Shown here: positions 8,845 through 17,351 of the stretch, in pieces
How positions within the stretch are numbered: position 1 is the stretch's first letter
Layout: the number at the start of each line of letters is the position of its first letter
Assembly: GCA_028718375.1 (NCBI GenBank)
Contig: JAQULZ010000003.1
Span: 1 to 62,160, forward strand
Origin: Victivallaceae bacterium
GTDB lineage: Bacteria > Verrucomicrobiota > Lentisphaeria > Victivallales > Victivallaceae
Length of the DNA: 62,160 nt
Direction of reading: 5' to 3'
The notes under the pieces: generated by a model
The model's database searches: none
Seen by the model: only the letters and a program-made list of their open reading frames with translations
Told to the model about the DNA's origin: nothing
Made by a program: the position numbers and the translations under genes

Positions 8845-9402
8845 ATGCGTAAAATTAATTTATGTTTATTGCTGGCATTGGTGGCCGTCGGTATGAGTTG
8901 GGGAAAAACCGGGGAGAAAACTCCGGCCGACAAGGAACGCGAACGGCTTATCCGGCAAATCAATGCCACTTTGGAACAAACTACGGTGCTGGAATACCTG
9001 AAAAAATGCGTGCAGGATATTCAGCGGGGCGGTAAGGACGGCAAGGCATTGCCGACCAGCCAATATTCGATTTACGATACGGTGTTGCGCATGTATTCCC
9101 AGCATCGCTGGTTCATTGCGGACACGGGACTCAGCCGGGAATGGTTTGCTGAAGTACGGAAGCTGATGCATTATCTGTACATCACCCGGGACATCATCCA
9201 GACTTCCATCCACAATCATCAGACGGAAACGGCCAAATGTAAAAAAGCGGCGGAATACTTCAATACCGCCTATGTTCGTTTTGCCAAACTGGTAGACAAC
9301 CCGGTCAAAGTCCCGGCCAAAGTCCAGCGCCAGGCGCAACTGCAAAAGGTGCTGTGGCAAAAAAAGATGCGCGAAAAATACAAAATCCGGGTGAATGAAT
9401 AA
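8845..9402 (+). CDS. Secreted protein of unknown function
   Basis: This 185-residue protein has a clear N-terminal signal peptide (MRKINLCLLLALVAVGMSWG), so it is exported. The mature part is highly charged and mostly helical in appearance (KERERLIRQINATLEQ, KCKKAAEYFNTAYVRF). I do not recognise a family. It overlaps the start of murD by 8 bases (ATGAATAA), so the two are cotranscribed and probably coupled, but the link to cell-wall synthesis is only positional. Confidence 0.6.
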   Translation: MRKINLCLLLALVAVGMSWGKTGEKTPADKERERLIRQINATLEQTTVLEYLKKCVQDIQRGGKDGKALPTSQYSIYDTVLRMYSQHRWFIADTGLSREWFAEVRKLMHYLYITRDIIQTSIHNHQTETAKCKKAAEYFNTAYVRFAKLVDNPVKVPAKVQRQAQLQKVLWQKKMREKYKIRVNE

Positions 9403-10687
9403 GCCAAATATCTGTATCTTAGGAGCGGGGCGCAGCGGTCAAGCGGCGGCGCGGCTTGCGGAATGTCTCCGGCTGTCCGCCCGGATGCTGACCGACGACG
9501 ACACGGTTTCCCCAAACGATAATTTCCTGGACGTTGACTTGATCATCGTCAGTCCGGGAATCCCGCCGACGTCCCCGCTGTACCGGGAAGCCGTCGCCTC
9601 GAGGCGGGAAATTATCAGCGAGCTTGAATTCGCCGCCCGGCATTTTCCCGGCAAATACTTCGCCGTCACCGGCACCAACGGCAAAACCACCACCACGGAA
9701 CTGACGGTCCAACTGTTACTGGCCGCCGGGGTAAACGCCGTCGCCGCCGGAAATATCGGCAATGCGTTCAGCGCAGTCTGCGCCGGGGTACTGAGCGGCG
9801 GACTGCCGCCCGACACGCTGCCGGTAGTCGAAGTAAGTTCGTTTCAGCTCGAACGCGTCCGTGATTTCGCACCGCTGGCCGCGGCAATACTCAATGTCGC
9901 TGACGATCACCTCGACCGTTATCCCGGGGGACTGGCGGAATACGGAATGATCAAAGAACGGATTTTCAATCACGTTCCGCCCGCAAACCGGATTTACGGC
10001 ATTACTTATAAACCCGGCTGGACGGAATCACGGGCTGAAATCGAAAACGGCCTGGTGAAACTGGACGGGCTGGAAGTGATTGCCGTCGCCGACCTGCCGC
10101 TGCAAGGCCGCCATAATCAGGAAAATGTCCTGGCGGCGCTGGAACTGGCCGTCCGGGGTCTGGATTCAACGGCGGCGCAAATTCCGGCGTTCCGGAACGC
10201 GCTCTCGGCCTACTCCCCCGCCCGGCATCGACTCGAAAAAGTCCTGGAAAACAACGGCATCACTTACGTCAACGACTCCAAGGGCACCAACCCGGCCGCC
10301 GTCATCGCCGCATTACGCAGCATTCCCGGCGCTGACCGGAATATCCGGCTGATCCTGGGCGGCCTGGATAAAGACATGGATTTTTCCCCGCTGAACGATT
10401 ATGCGGCGCGGATCAGAAAAGCCTATCTTACCGGCCAATGCCGGGAAAAACTCTACCGGACTCTGCATGACCGCCTGGATTGTGAACAATTCCCGGATTT
10501 CGACGTCTGCGTCCGCGCTGCCTGCCGCGAAGCGGTAACCGGCGACACGGTGCTGCTGTCACCCGGCTGCGCGAGTTGGGATATGTTCAAAGACTACCGG
10601 GAACGGGGTGACCGTTTCGGTGAATTAGTCCGGTCTCACGGTTTTACTGACGTTTTTATCCCCGATCACCGCAAATTGCAGCGCTGA
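9395..10687 (+). CDS. murD: UDP-N-acetylmuramoyl-L-alanine:D-glutamate ligase
   Basis: The enzyme adds D-glutamate to UDP-MurNAc-L-Ala in the cytoplasm, an early step of peptidoglycan precursor synthesis. Visible features are the N-terminal nucleotide-binding ILGAGRSGQAAARLA, VSPGIPP, the ATP-binding loop VTGTNGKTTTTELTVQLL (about residues 92-109), NVADDHLDRY, and the C-terminal VNDSKGTNPAAVIAAL and LGGLDKDMDF. The length of 430 residues is usual for MurD. Its 3' end overlaps the convergent transferase gene by 63 bases. Confidence 0.95.
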   Translation: MNKPNICILGAGRSGQAAARLAECLRLSARMLTDDDTVSPNDNFLDVDLIIVSPGIPPTSPLYREAVASRREIISELEFAARHFPGKYFAVTGTNGKTTTTELTVQLLLAAGVNAVAAGNIGNAFSAVCAGVLSGGLPPDTLPVVEVSSFQLERVRDFAPLAAAILNVADDHLDRYPGGLAEYGMIKERIFNHVPPANRIYGITYKPGWTESRAEIENGLVKLDGLEVIAVADLPLQGRHNQENVLAALELAVRGLDSTAAQIPAFRNALSAYSPARHRLEKVLENNGITYVNDSKGTNPAAVIAALRSIPGADRNIRLILGGLDKDMDFSPLNDYAARIRKAYLTGQCREKLYRTLHDRLDCEQFPDFDVCVRAACREAVTGDTVLLSPGCASWDMFKDYRERGDRFGELVRSHGFTDVFIPDHRKLQR

Positions 10688-11746
10688 AACCAGCGTCAGC
10701 AGCAGACCCGCCTGGATAATACAGATCAGCGCGGTTTTGAAATTTCCCCAGAGCACCGGCAGAACGCTCAACCCGAGCAGCAAACTCAGCAAATGCACCA
10801 TAAAAACCGCGCGTTTGCGGCTCATGCCCATTTTAACGAAGCGGTGCGAAATATGATTATGATCGCCGATATAAATCGGCCGGCCGGCCCGAAGCCGAAT
10901 CACTACCACCGCCAGCGTGTCGAACAGCGGCACCGCCAGCACGAACAGCGGCACCAGAATGGAAAACAGGGAATTTTCTTTGGAACAGGAATAATAGGTT
11001 ACACTCGAGCTGATCACCGCCGTCAGATAACCGAGCAGGTGGCTGCCGGAATCGCCCATGAAAATGGTGGCCGGGGAATGATTGAAAAACCAGAACCCTA
11101 CCCCGACCCCGCAGGTCAGCGCCCCGAGCGTCGCGACAAAATACTGACCATTGATCGTCGCCGCCGCCGCAAACAGCCCCATCGCAATAGTAACGGTACC
11201 AATTGCCAGGCCGTCCATATTGTCGAAAAAATTGATGGCATTCATCAGCAGCATGAACCAGGCGATGGAAACGGCGCAGGCTATCACCGGTTCAGAGAAA
11301 AACAATGAAATCCTTACCTGCCCCCAAACTACCACCACCGCCGCGATCAGGAATTGACCGCCCAATTTAACCAGGGCGCTCATTCCGAAACGGTCGTCAA
11401 TCAAGCCCAGCAGCATCGCTCCGAACGCCCCCGCACAAATAATCAGCAGCCGTCCGAACACGAGCCGGACGCCGCCCAGGCTGCCGGCCAGCCCCGAAGG
11501 AATGTCCGCCGCCATGGTTTTCAAGGCCAGGCAGCTCAGTCCGATAACCGATATCCACGCACAAAACATCGCCACGCCGCCCAGCAGCGGAATAGCTTTC
11601 CGGTGCCCTTTATGACCTTCATTCTGGGGTTTGTCCATAAAATCGGTCAGTTCCGCAAGTTTTTGAAACACCGGAGTCAGGCAGAGGGTCAAGATCATGC
11701 CCGCCGTGAAAACAAACAGGTAAAGGTGCTGCCATAAGAAATCCAT
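10625..11746 (-). CDS. WecA/TagO-type undecaprenyl-phosphate sugar-1-phosphate transferase (GT4/MraY superfamily)
   Basis: This polytopic inner-membrane enzyme of 373 residues transfers a sugar-1-phosphate, typically GlcNAc-1-P, from a UDP-sugar to undecaprenyl phosphate. It thereby starts O-antigen or another surface polymer. Superfamily marks are KAIPLLGGVAMF near the N-terminus, the metal-binding NFFDNMDGLA, FMGDSGSHLLGYL and the C-terminal DHNHISHRFVKMG, which corresponds to the His-rich loop of WecA rather than MraY. About ten hydrophobic segments are visible. The adjacent murD makes a cell-wall role plausible, but the donor sugar cannot be read from the sequence. Confidence 0.85.
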   Translation of the reverse strand: MDFLWQHLYLFVFTAGMILTLCLTPVFQKLAELTDFMDKPQNEGHKGHRKAIPLLGGVAMFCAWISVIGLSCLALKTMAADIPSGLAGSLGGVRLVFGRLLIICAGAFGAMLLGLIDDRFGMSALVKLGGQFLIAAVVVVWGQVRISLFFSEPVIACAVSIAWFMLLMNAINFFDNMDGLAIGTVTIAMGLFAAAATINGQYFVATLGALTCGVGVGFWFFNHSPATIFMGDSGSHLLGYLTAVISSSVTYYSCSKENSLFSILVPLFVLAVPLFDTLAVVVIRLRAGRPIYIGDHNHISHRFVKMGMSRKRAVFMVHLLSLLLGLSVLPVLWGNFKTALICIIQAGLLLTLVSALQFAVIGDKNVSKTVRPD

Positions 11747-11780
11747 TGAAAACCTCAGGGTAAAATTAATGATGAGAATT

Positions 11781-11809
11781 AAAATACAGCATATTTGCGT
11801 TTAATTCAA
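11781..11809 (-). promoter_or_regulatory. Putative sigma-70 promoter for the WecA-like gene
   Basis: On the minus strand, TTGAAT (11804-11809) and TATTTT (11781-11786) are separated by 17 bases. They lie 35-63 bases upstream of the ATG at 11746, back to back with the epimerase promoter. Confidence 0.45.
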
Positions 11810-11821
11810 AAAAACTTATCC

Positions 11822-11835
11822 TGTAACCGGTTGAA
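11822..11835. promoter_or_regulatory. Candidate upstream LacI-family operator
   Basis: TGTAACCGGTTGAA has the central CG and the near-palindromic shape of LacI-family operators. Its centre lies 70 bases from the second candidate at 11892-11905. It is between the two divergent promoters, so it could affect either. A LacI-type regulator is encoded just downstream. Confidence 0.4.
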
Positions 11836-11861
11836 AAAAATATATTTTGCCAACCGGCATA

Positions 11862-11890
11862 TTGACCGGAAGAAAAAAGAAAGGTATATT
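11862..11890 (+). promoter_or_regulatory. Sigma-70 promoter for the epimerase-regulator operon
   Basis: TTGACC (11862-11867) and TATATT (11885-11890) are 17 bases apart, which is close to consensus. Transcription would start near 11897, inside the operator at 11892-11905, leaving a leader of about 48 bases with GAGG before the ATG at 11945. Confidence 0.6.
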
Positions 11891-11891
11891 A

Positions 11892-11905
11892 CTAAAGCGA
11901 TTTAG
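11892..11905. promoter_or_regulatory. Candidate LacI-family operator at the start site
   Basis: CTAAAGCGATTTAG is palindromic around a central CG at all but one pair, the hallmark of LacI/GalR-family sites. It begins 2 bases after the -10 box, so a bound repressor would cover the transcription start. The regulator at 13139 is the obvious ligand. The site itself is seen in the sequence; the binding is inferred. Confidence 0.5.
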
Positions 11906-11944
11906 CAGGTATTTTTCGCGGAATGACCAAATATAGAGGCGGTT

Positions 11945-13129
11945 ATGGATATTGCAAGGACTATTGAGCGTTATGATAATGAATTAATCAATTCGGTTAT
12001 TCCTTTCTGGCAAGACCATTGCGTGGATACGCAATATGGCGGTTATTTCACTCTGCTGGACCGGGACGGCAGCGTTTACGACACCACGAAATACCTGTGG
12101 ATGCAGTGGCGGATCGTTTATATGTTCGCCACCTTGTACACAACGCTTCAGCGCCGGAAAGAATGGCTGGATATCGCGGTTGAAGGGTTTGACTTCCTGG
12201 CCGAATACGGCAAGAGCGAAGACGGCAGCTATTATTTCGCGCTGAACCGCCGGGGAGAACCGGCGATGGCCCCGTTCAGCATTTTTTCCGACTGTTTCGC
12301 GGCAATGGGCGCCGCAGCATTGTTCAAGGCGACCGGCGATGAACGCTACAAAGCCGAAGCCGATTCCGCCATGAACACCTACCTCCGCCGTCTGGACCAT
12401 CCCCGGGGCAGATGGGAAAAAAGCCTGCCCGGCCGTGGCTGCCGCCTGGCGCTGGGTCATTACATGATCCTGGCTAATTTGGGCAACGTTTTGGCCGACT
12501 GTCTCAAAACCGATGAATACGCCGCCGCCACTGCGGATGCGGTCGATATGGTGACAAACCGGTTCTGGAATCCGGAATTGCAGGTAATGTTCGAGCATAT
12601 CAACCGGGGCGGCGGTTTCGATCTGGATTCGTGCGCCGGGCGCTGCGTCACTCCCGGCCATGGCCTGGAATCGATGTGGTTCATCCTCCAATACGCCGAA
12701 AAACACGGCAGAACCGATTTAATCGGGCGCGCCTGTAATTATATTTACGGACTTTATCAATTCGGACTTGACCGGGAATACGGCGGGCTGTATTATTTCA
12801 TGGATGCTCTGGGCAAACCCCACCTCGAACTGCAGTGGGACATGAAATTATGGTGGGTGCACAACGAAGCTCTGATCGCCGCGCTGTACGCGTGGCGGTT
12901 ATCCGGCGAGGATAGATTCAGGGTGATGTTCGAAGAGCTCGACGCCTGGACCTGGAAACATTTTCCCGATCCGGAATACGGGGAATGGTTCGGTTACCTG
13001 AACCGCCGCGGGGAACCGACTCACCTGCTGAAAGGCGGCAAATGGAAAACCTTTTTTCACCTGCCGCGCGGCCTGCTGCTCTGCGGCGAACAGCTCCGGG
13101 CGCTGAATGAACGGGACCGGGCGGAGTGA
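11945..13129 (+). CDS. AGE-family epimerase (N-acylglucosamine 2-epimerase-like)
   Basis: This 394-residue cytoplasmic (alpha/alpha)6-barrel protein is likely to interconvert sugars at C2, for example GlcNAc/ManNAc or mannose/glucose. Family marks are WQDHCVDTQYGGYF at the N-terminus, YLWMQWRIVYMFATLY, the barrel segments with PGHGLESMWFILQYAEK, and WDMKLWWVHNEALIAALYAW, which carries catalytic-type His and Glu positions. No signal peptide is seen. It shares a promoter with the LacI-type regulator that starts 9 bases downstream, so the pair probably forms an autoregulated sugar-use operon. The exact substrate is not determinable. Confidence 0.88.
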   Translation: MDIARTIERYDNELINSVIPFWQDHCVDTQYGGYFTLLDRDGSVYDTTKYLWMQWRIVYMFATLYTTLQRRKEWLDIAVEGFDFLAEYGKSEDGSYYFALNRRGEPAMAPFSIFSDCFAAMGAAALFKATGDERYKAEADSAMNTYLRRLDHPRGRWEKSLPGRGCRLALGHYMILANLGNVLADCLKTDEYAAATADAVDMVTNRFWNPELQVMFEHINRGGGFDLDSCAGRCVTPGHGLESMWFILQYAEKHGRTDLIGRACNYIYGLYQFGLDREYGGLYYFMDALGKPHLELQWDMKLWWVHNEALIAALYAWRLSGEDRFRVMFEELDAWTWKHFPDPEYGEWFGYLNRRGEPTHLLKGGKWKTFFHLPRGLLLCGEQLRALNERDRAE

Positions 13130-13138
13130 AAATTTCCA

Positions 13139-14125
13139 ATGAATAACGGAAAAATACACCGCGCAACGCTTAAAGACATTGCCGAACGGGCGAAGGTCTC
13201 GCTGACCGCAGCGTCCATGTTCATCAACGGCAAAGCCGCGAAATATCATTTGGCGGAAGCGACCTGCAAGCGCATCCAAAAAGCCATTGCCGAACTCAAT
13301 TACATTCCCAATCTCCATGCCCGGGCAATCGCGTCCAAGCGCACCCTGCTGCTGGGGATGATCATCAGCAGCGACATCGGTACTTCGTTCTGGCTGAACA
13401 TCCTCAGCGGTATTGAAGCGGTCGTCGCCAAAGATGATTACCATCTGATCCTGTCGGTTTCGCACGACGACCCGGTCAAAGAGCGGGCGTCGATCGAATT
13501 CATGCTGAACAAGGGGATCGACGGGCTGTTCATCAGCACGCTGCTCGGCAAAAAAGACAATCATGATTTCCTGCGGCAACTGCAGACGCGCCTGCCGGTG
13601 GTAACCGTCAATCAAGGCGTCGATGAAGTCTCCGGCGTTTTCAACGACAACTATCTGGGCGGGGAACTGGCCGCTGAATGCCTGCTGAAATACGGTCATC
13701 GGCGAATTGCCTATATCGGCATCATGAACATTCCCCGGATAATAGCTTTTAAGGCGCGGCTGGCGCGGCACGGCATCAAATGCGCCTTCTTTCCCTCCGC
13801 CGCAGAATTCATGAAATATTACCGGGAATTCAGCGCCGTATTCTGTTTCAGCGATTATGTGGCGGTGGAACTTTACAACCTGGCGGCAATCGCACAACTG
13901 GATATTCCCCGGGATTTTTCGGTGATCGGCTATGATAACATGGATTTTGTCCGGTTTACCCGCCCGCGTCTGACGACCATCGAACAAAGCAAGAAGGAAA
14001 TCGGCATCAGCGCCGGGGAAATAATGATGCAGGCCCTGCAATCCGACAGCACTCCCCGGAAAATAGTCCGAAAAATCTTCAAACCCCGGCTGATTGACGC
14101 GGAAAGCGTTGATTACGAAACCTAG
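13139..14125 (+). CDS. LacI-family transcriptional regulator
   Basis: The product has 328 residues. The N-terminal helix-turn-helix reads ATLKDIAERAKVSLTAASM (about residues 8-26), followed by the hinge region NYIPNLHARAIASKRT. A periplasmic-binding-protein-like sensor domain follows (LLLGMIISSDIGTSFW, LLKYGHRRIAYIGI, DFSVIGYDNMDFVRFTRPRLTTIEQ). It probably binds a sugar and controls its own operon through the palindromes at 11892-11905 and 11822-11835. The sensor half is somewhat shortened between the two lobes ('MNIPRIIAFKARLARHG'). Confidence 0.92.
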   Translation: MNNGKIHRATLKDIAERAKVSLTAASMFINGKAAKYHLAEATCKRIQKAIAELNYIPNLHARAIASKRTLLLGMIISSDIGTSFWLNILSGIEAVVAKDDYHLILSVSHDDPVKERASIEFMLNKGIDGLFISTLLGKKDNHDFLRQLQTRLPVVTVNQGVDEVSGVFNDNYLGGELAAECLLKYGHRRIAYIGIMNIPRIIAFKARLARHGIKCAFFPSAAEFMKYYREFSAVFCFSDYVAVELYNLAAIAQLDIPRDFSVIGYDNMDFVRFTRPRLTTIEQSKKEIGISAGEIMMQALQSDSTPRKIVRKIFKPRLIDAESVDYET

Positions 14126-14135
14126 ACAACACCAT

Positions 14136-14336
14136 CAAAAGTACAAAAAAAATAAAAAATGGCGGATGCAACGCCTCCGTGGTCCAGCAGCGGAACACGC
14201 TGGTCGAGCCTCTCGGAGGCTCGAAATTGGATCGCGCAACTTGTTGCGCATAAATTTCGCCCGTTGGAGACGGGTAACCAGCGCTTTCGGCCGCTGGACC
14301 ACCGACCAGAACAAGTTCTGGACTTTTTTACTTTTG
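14136..14336 (+). ncRNA. Cloverleaf-like structured element ending in an intrinsic terminator
   Basis: An outer 10-bp stem (14179-14188 with 14293-14302) continues in a 6-bp stem (14198-14203 with 14278-14283). Inside it are three hairpins: 9 bp with a TCG loop (14204-14224), 7 bp (14234-14249, GCGCAAC/GTTGCGC) and 5 bp (14260-14274). A separate 7-bp hairpin CCAGAAC/GTTCTGG (14306-14321) is followed by TTTTTT. The outermost CAAAAGTA (14136-14143) is mirrored at 14329-14336. It may be a structured RNA or a fold-back repeat. No coding content is convincing here. Confidence 0.55.
14306..14329 (+). terminator. Rho-independent terminator
   Basis: A perfect 7-bp stem (CCAGAAC, loop AA, GTTCTGG) is followed by AC and six T residues. 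It ends the structured element and may also end the epimerase-regulator transcript. Confidence 0.65.
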
Positions 14337-14484
14337 TCGGCCCCGTCAAATTATTCCGTTAAAAAATTTCCTGTTTTTTTGGCAATATTCCGATTTGACA
14401 TACTGTCGATCCGCGGTATCTTCCTCAAAAATAGTAACGCCTTTTGATATTGCCGGCCGGGCCAGATAATTCTGGACAATTATA

Positions 14485-15153
14485 ATGGTTCTAGATACAT
14501 TAAAATACTGGTATTTTTTTATTTTGCTGCTGCCGTTGAGCAGTCGAGTTTTCGCTGGGGAAAACCTGCTGCCGAATGGAAACTTCGATGCCGGCGAAAA
14601 CGCGGCGCTCTACTGGGAAACCGTGGATAATCTGACCAGTTTTTGGGTAACGGAAAAGGGGCGCGGCCGGGTGCTCAAACTGGATTCCCGGGTTGACCGC
14701 CATCAGGCGCTCGCCCGGCGCGCCGAACTCAAGACCAATCCGGCGGCCCGGCCGCCGGCGGCGATCATCCCGCAACAGCCGCTAAAAAGCATCGGAGCCA
14801 ACGAGGGAGCGGTGCTGGATTCCGATTTGATTGCCGTCGTTCCCGGCCAAAGTTATACTTTGAGCGTGGACATCAAAGGGCACTGCGGAATTATTGTCTG
14901 GATCAAGGGTTTCATGCCGCACCCCCGGCGAAAGCAGTTGACGGATTGCTACCAGACCCGTCTGAACGTCAAAGACGGCAGTCCGAACGCCTGGAAAACC
15001 TATTCCATGACCTTCAACCCGACCCGGCATATGCCCCGCACCAGTAAAATGAAAGTCCGTATTTTCGTTTACTGGCCAGTCGGGGTAGCCTGTTTCGACC
15101 GCGTGCAAATCACCAAAATTTCTGCTTCAGCTCCGCCGTCTGCGCCTCGTTAA
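14485..15153 (+). CDS. Secreted carbohydrate-binding-module-like protein, unknown function
   Basis: The protein has 222 residues with a signal peptide ending around LLLPLSSRVFAGENLLPNG. The mature start 'ENLLPNGNFDAGENAALYWE' is the usual opening of CBM4/9-type galactose-binding-like beta-sandwich domains. Later segments (VVPGQSYTLSVDIKG, SPNAWKTYSMTFNP, CFDRVQI) fit the same fold. It is too short for an attached catalytic domain. The ATG at 14485 has little ribosome binding site. Its 3' end overlaps the convergent aldolase gene by 44 bases. Confidence 0.6.
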   Translation: MVLDTLKYWYFFILLLPLSSRVFAGENLLPNGNFDAGENAALYWETVDNLTSFWVTEKGRGRVLKLDSRVDRHQALARRAELKTNPAARPPAAIIPQQPLKSIGANEGAVLDSDLIAVVPGQSYTLSVDIKGHCGIIVWIKGFMPHPRRKQLTDCYQTRLNVKDGSPNAWKTYSMTFNPTRHMPRTSKMKVRIFVYWPVGVACFDRVQITKISASAPPSAPR

Positions 15154-15745
15154 GCTCGACGCCGTCTCCGGTCAGCGGCCCCTCGCAGATCAAGGTGGTT
15201 TTGGCGGCGTTTTCCAGCACCTCCAGCCGGTCGAAGGCCTGCAATAAATTTGCGCCCAGGGTGATGATTCCGTGGTTCTGCATAACGATACAGGCGGCAT
15301 TCCCGGCCGCGGCATCCCCGATGATTTGAGCCAGCGCCTCGGTTCCCTGGCAGGCATAGGGCGCATAGACGATTTCTCCGAGCACGACGAACGCCTCCGC
15401 CAGATAACGATTTGAAATCCGGCGGCGGGAAGCCGCAAACGCCCCTGCCGTCACCGGATGTGCGTGAATCACCGCCTGCACTTCCGGGCGGCAGCGGTAA
15501 ATTTCCACATGCATTCTCGACTCGATCGTCGGTTTGAACGTCTTGCCTGCAATGTTGCAATTCATATCCAACACGCCGATCTGATCCGCAGTCATGCGGC
15601 CTTTGTCGGTGGCCGACGGCGTAATCAGCACTTTATCGTCGCAGCGCGCCGAAATATTGCCCCCGGAGGTCGTGGTCAGACCGCATTGATAGAGACGGCA
15701 CATGAAATAGGCGATTTCCTCGCTCAAAAGCTTAATTTTGTCCAT
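15110..15745 (-). CDS. Class II aldolase/adducin-family protein (fuculose-phosphate aldolase type)
   Basis: This 211-residue cytoplasmic zinc enzyme would be expected to cleave or epimerise a sugar phosphate such as L-fuculose-1-P, L-rhamnulose-1-P or ribulose-5-P. The family signature is complete: GLTTTSGGNISAR near residues 22-34, ESRMH with the catalytic acid E75, the zinc ligands H94 and H96 in VIHAHP, and H158 in MQNHGIITLG. The exact substrate cannot be read. It stands alone, converging on the CBM-like gene. Confidence 0.87.
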   Translation of the reverse strand: MDKIKLLSEEIAYFMCRLYQCGLTTTSGGNISARCDDKVLITPSATDKGRMTADQIGVLDMNCNIAGKTFKPTIESRMHVEIYRCRPEVQAVIHAHPVTAGAFAASRRRISNRYLAEAFVVLGEIVYAPYACQGTEALAQIIGDAAAGNAACIVMQNHGIITLGANLLQAFDRLEVLENAAKTTLICEGPLTGDGVELNEAQTAELKQKFW

Positions 15746-15842
15746 TTTCCAGCCTTTATTTATGATTCAGCCTTGTTTTAGGGGTGTCCGTTAATATATT
15801 TTAATTCAATGACAATAACAATAACCATAAGAGGAGAATCTC

Positions 15843-16724
15843 ATGAAACTCGGCATCATCGGCGGCAGCGGGCTTGATCAAATCGAAGAAATCCAAAATC
15901 TCTCCAAACAAAAAATCAGTACCCCGTTCGGCGATCCTTCCGACGTCTTTACCTGCGGCACGCTCCATGGCCAGAAAATCGTCTTTCTGCCGCGGCACGG
16001 CAAAGGCCACCCCCTGGCTCCGGGAGAGCTCAACCATCGCGCCAACATCTTCGCCATGAAAAAACTCGGGATCACTCATATTTTAAGTATTTCCGCCGTG
16101 GGCAGCCTCAAAGCGGAAATGAGACCCCGGGACGTAGTAATCGTCGATCAATATTTCGACCGCACCAAAAACAATACCGAACATACGTTTTTCGGCAACG
16201 GCATCGTTGCCCATATTGCCTTCGCCCATCCGGTCTGCCCACAAATGGCGGAACTGGCCACCAATGCCGCGGAGCTGGCAATCGTCAATTCCCCCGATCC
16301 TTCCCGCAAAGTCCACCGGGGCGGCATTTACGTCAACATGGAAGGCCCGGCCTTTTCGACCCGGGCCGAATCTAATTTTTACCGGTCGATCGGAATGTCG
16401 GTGATCGGCATGACCAATCTGCCGGAAGCCAAGCTGGCCCGCGAAGCCGAAATCTGTTATACGACCGTCGCCATGGTTACCGATTACGACTGCTGGCATC
16501 CGGAAACCGATCACGTCACCGTCGATATGATCATTGCCAACCTGACCGCCAACGTCGGCCTGGCCAAAGACATCATCCGGTTAGTCATCGACGCCATGGG
16601 AAATCTCGAAGTTTCCTGCACTTGCGGGAGAGCTCTGGGAAACGCCATTATCACCAATCCCGAGCTGATCTCCCGGGAAACCAGGGTCCAGCTCCAGCCG
16701 ATTATCGGAAAATATCTTAAATAA
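15843..16724 (+). CDS. mtnP: S-methyl-5'-thioadenosine phosphorylase
   Basis: The enzyme phosphorolyses methylthioadenosine to adenine and methylthioribose-1-phosphate, the first step of methionine salvage from polyamine synthesis. Visible are the N-terminal LGIIGGSGLDQIEE, the phosphate-binding LPRHGKGHPLAPGELNHRAN, SISAVGSLKAEMRPRDVVI, the purine/ribose site YVNMEGPAFSTRAES, and GMTNLPEAKLAREAEICYTTVAMVTDYDCW. The length of 293 residues is typical. An AAGAGGAG ribosome binding site precedes the ATG. No other salvage genes are nearby. Confidence 0.93.
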   Translation: MKLGIIGGSGLDQIEEIQNLSKQKISTPFGDPSDVFTCGTLHGQKIVFLPRHGKGHPLAPGELNHRANIFAMKKLGITHILSISAVGSLKAEMRPRDVVIVDQYFDRTKNNTEHTFFGNGIVAHIAFAHPVCPQMAELATNAAELAIVNSPDPSRKVHRGGIYVNMEGPAFSTRAESNFYRSIGMSVIGMTNLPEAKLAREAEICYTTVAMVTDYDCWHPETDHVTVDMIIANLTANVGLAKDIIRLVIDAMGNLEVSCTCGRALGNAIITNPELISRETRVQLQPIIGKYLK

Positions 16725-16742
16725 AAGAAGACGCACCGAGGT

Positions 16743-17351
16743 TCAATGCCGACCGGCGTCGGGAAAAAGTTTTTCCCGCGCTTCGTAAAGATCGGCAACA
16801 ACGGTTATTGCCGGGTCTGAATTTTCAGCGGGCATGGAATTTGCGGCATTAAGCCGCACTAAAGTGCCGATCCCGGCCCGGCGTCCGGCTTCCATATCGC
16901 GGCTTTGGTCGCCGATAAATATACACTCCGATAAATCCAGTTGAAAATCATCCCGCGCCCGCAGCAGCATGCCGGGATTGGGTTTGCGGGCCGGGCAGTC
17001 CCGGCGATAACGCTCCAGCACCGCGTCAATCAAATGCGGACAGGCGTAAACTCCGGAAATCTCGATCTCGTGTTCGGCAAATTCCCGCATCATCCATTCC
17101 GTTACTTTCAGAAAATCGGCTTCGGTGTAATACCCCCGGCCAATACCGGACTGATTCGTAACGACGATAATGCGGTAATCGAGGCCGGCGGCGGCCCGGC
17201 ATAAATCAAAAATCCCGTCGACAAAAGCGAAATGCTCTATCTTGTGCAGATAATCTGTATCCCGGTTGATTACGCCGTCCCGGTCAAGAAACAGGGCGCG
17301 ACGGCTGGAAAGCAGGACTTCGGACGGGGAGTCCGGGGTATAGATAAACAT
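16743..17351 (-). CDS. gmhB: HAD-family D-glycero-D-manno-heptose 1,7-bisphosphate 7-phosphatase-like protein
   Basis: The product probably removes the C7 phosphate during ADP-heptose synthesis for LPS. It has about 202 residues when started at the ATG at 17351, which has GAGGTGG 4-10 bases upstream; a further 25 upstream codons are open but lack this. HAD motifs are FLDRDGVINRD, VVTNQSGIGRGYY, the Lys of ARKPNPGML, and FIGDQSRDMEAGRRAG. The zinc loop begins CPH and has a Cys before PARKP, but the last of the usual four ligands (C-x-C-R-K-P) is Ala. It may therefore be zinc-free or a related phosphatase. Confidence 0.8.
   Translation of the reverse strand: MFIYTPDSPSEVLLSSRRALFLDRDGVINRDTDYLHKIEHFAFVDGIFDLCRAAAGLDYRIIVVTNQSGIGRGYYTEADFLKVTEWMMREFAEHEIEISGVYACPHLIDAVLERYRRDCPARKPNPGMLLRARDDFQLDLSECIFIGDQSRDMEAGRRAGIGTLVRLNAANSMPAENSDPAITVVADLYEAREKLFPDAGRH

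Noticed and set aside
12899..14041. A 380-codon open frame opposite the LacI-type regulator
   Set aside because: It is antisense to a full-length regulator, and its translation shows no domain.
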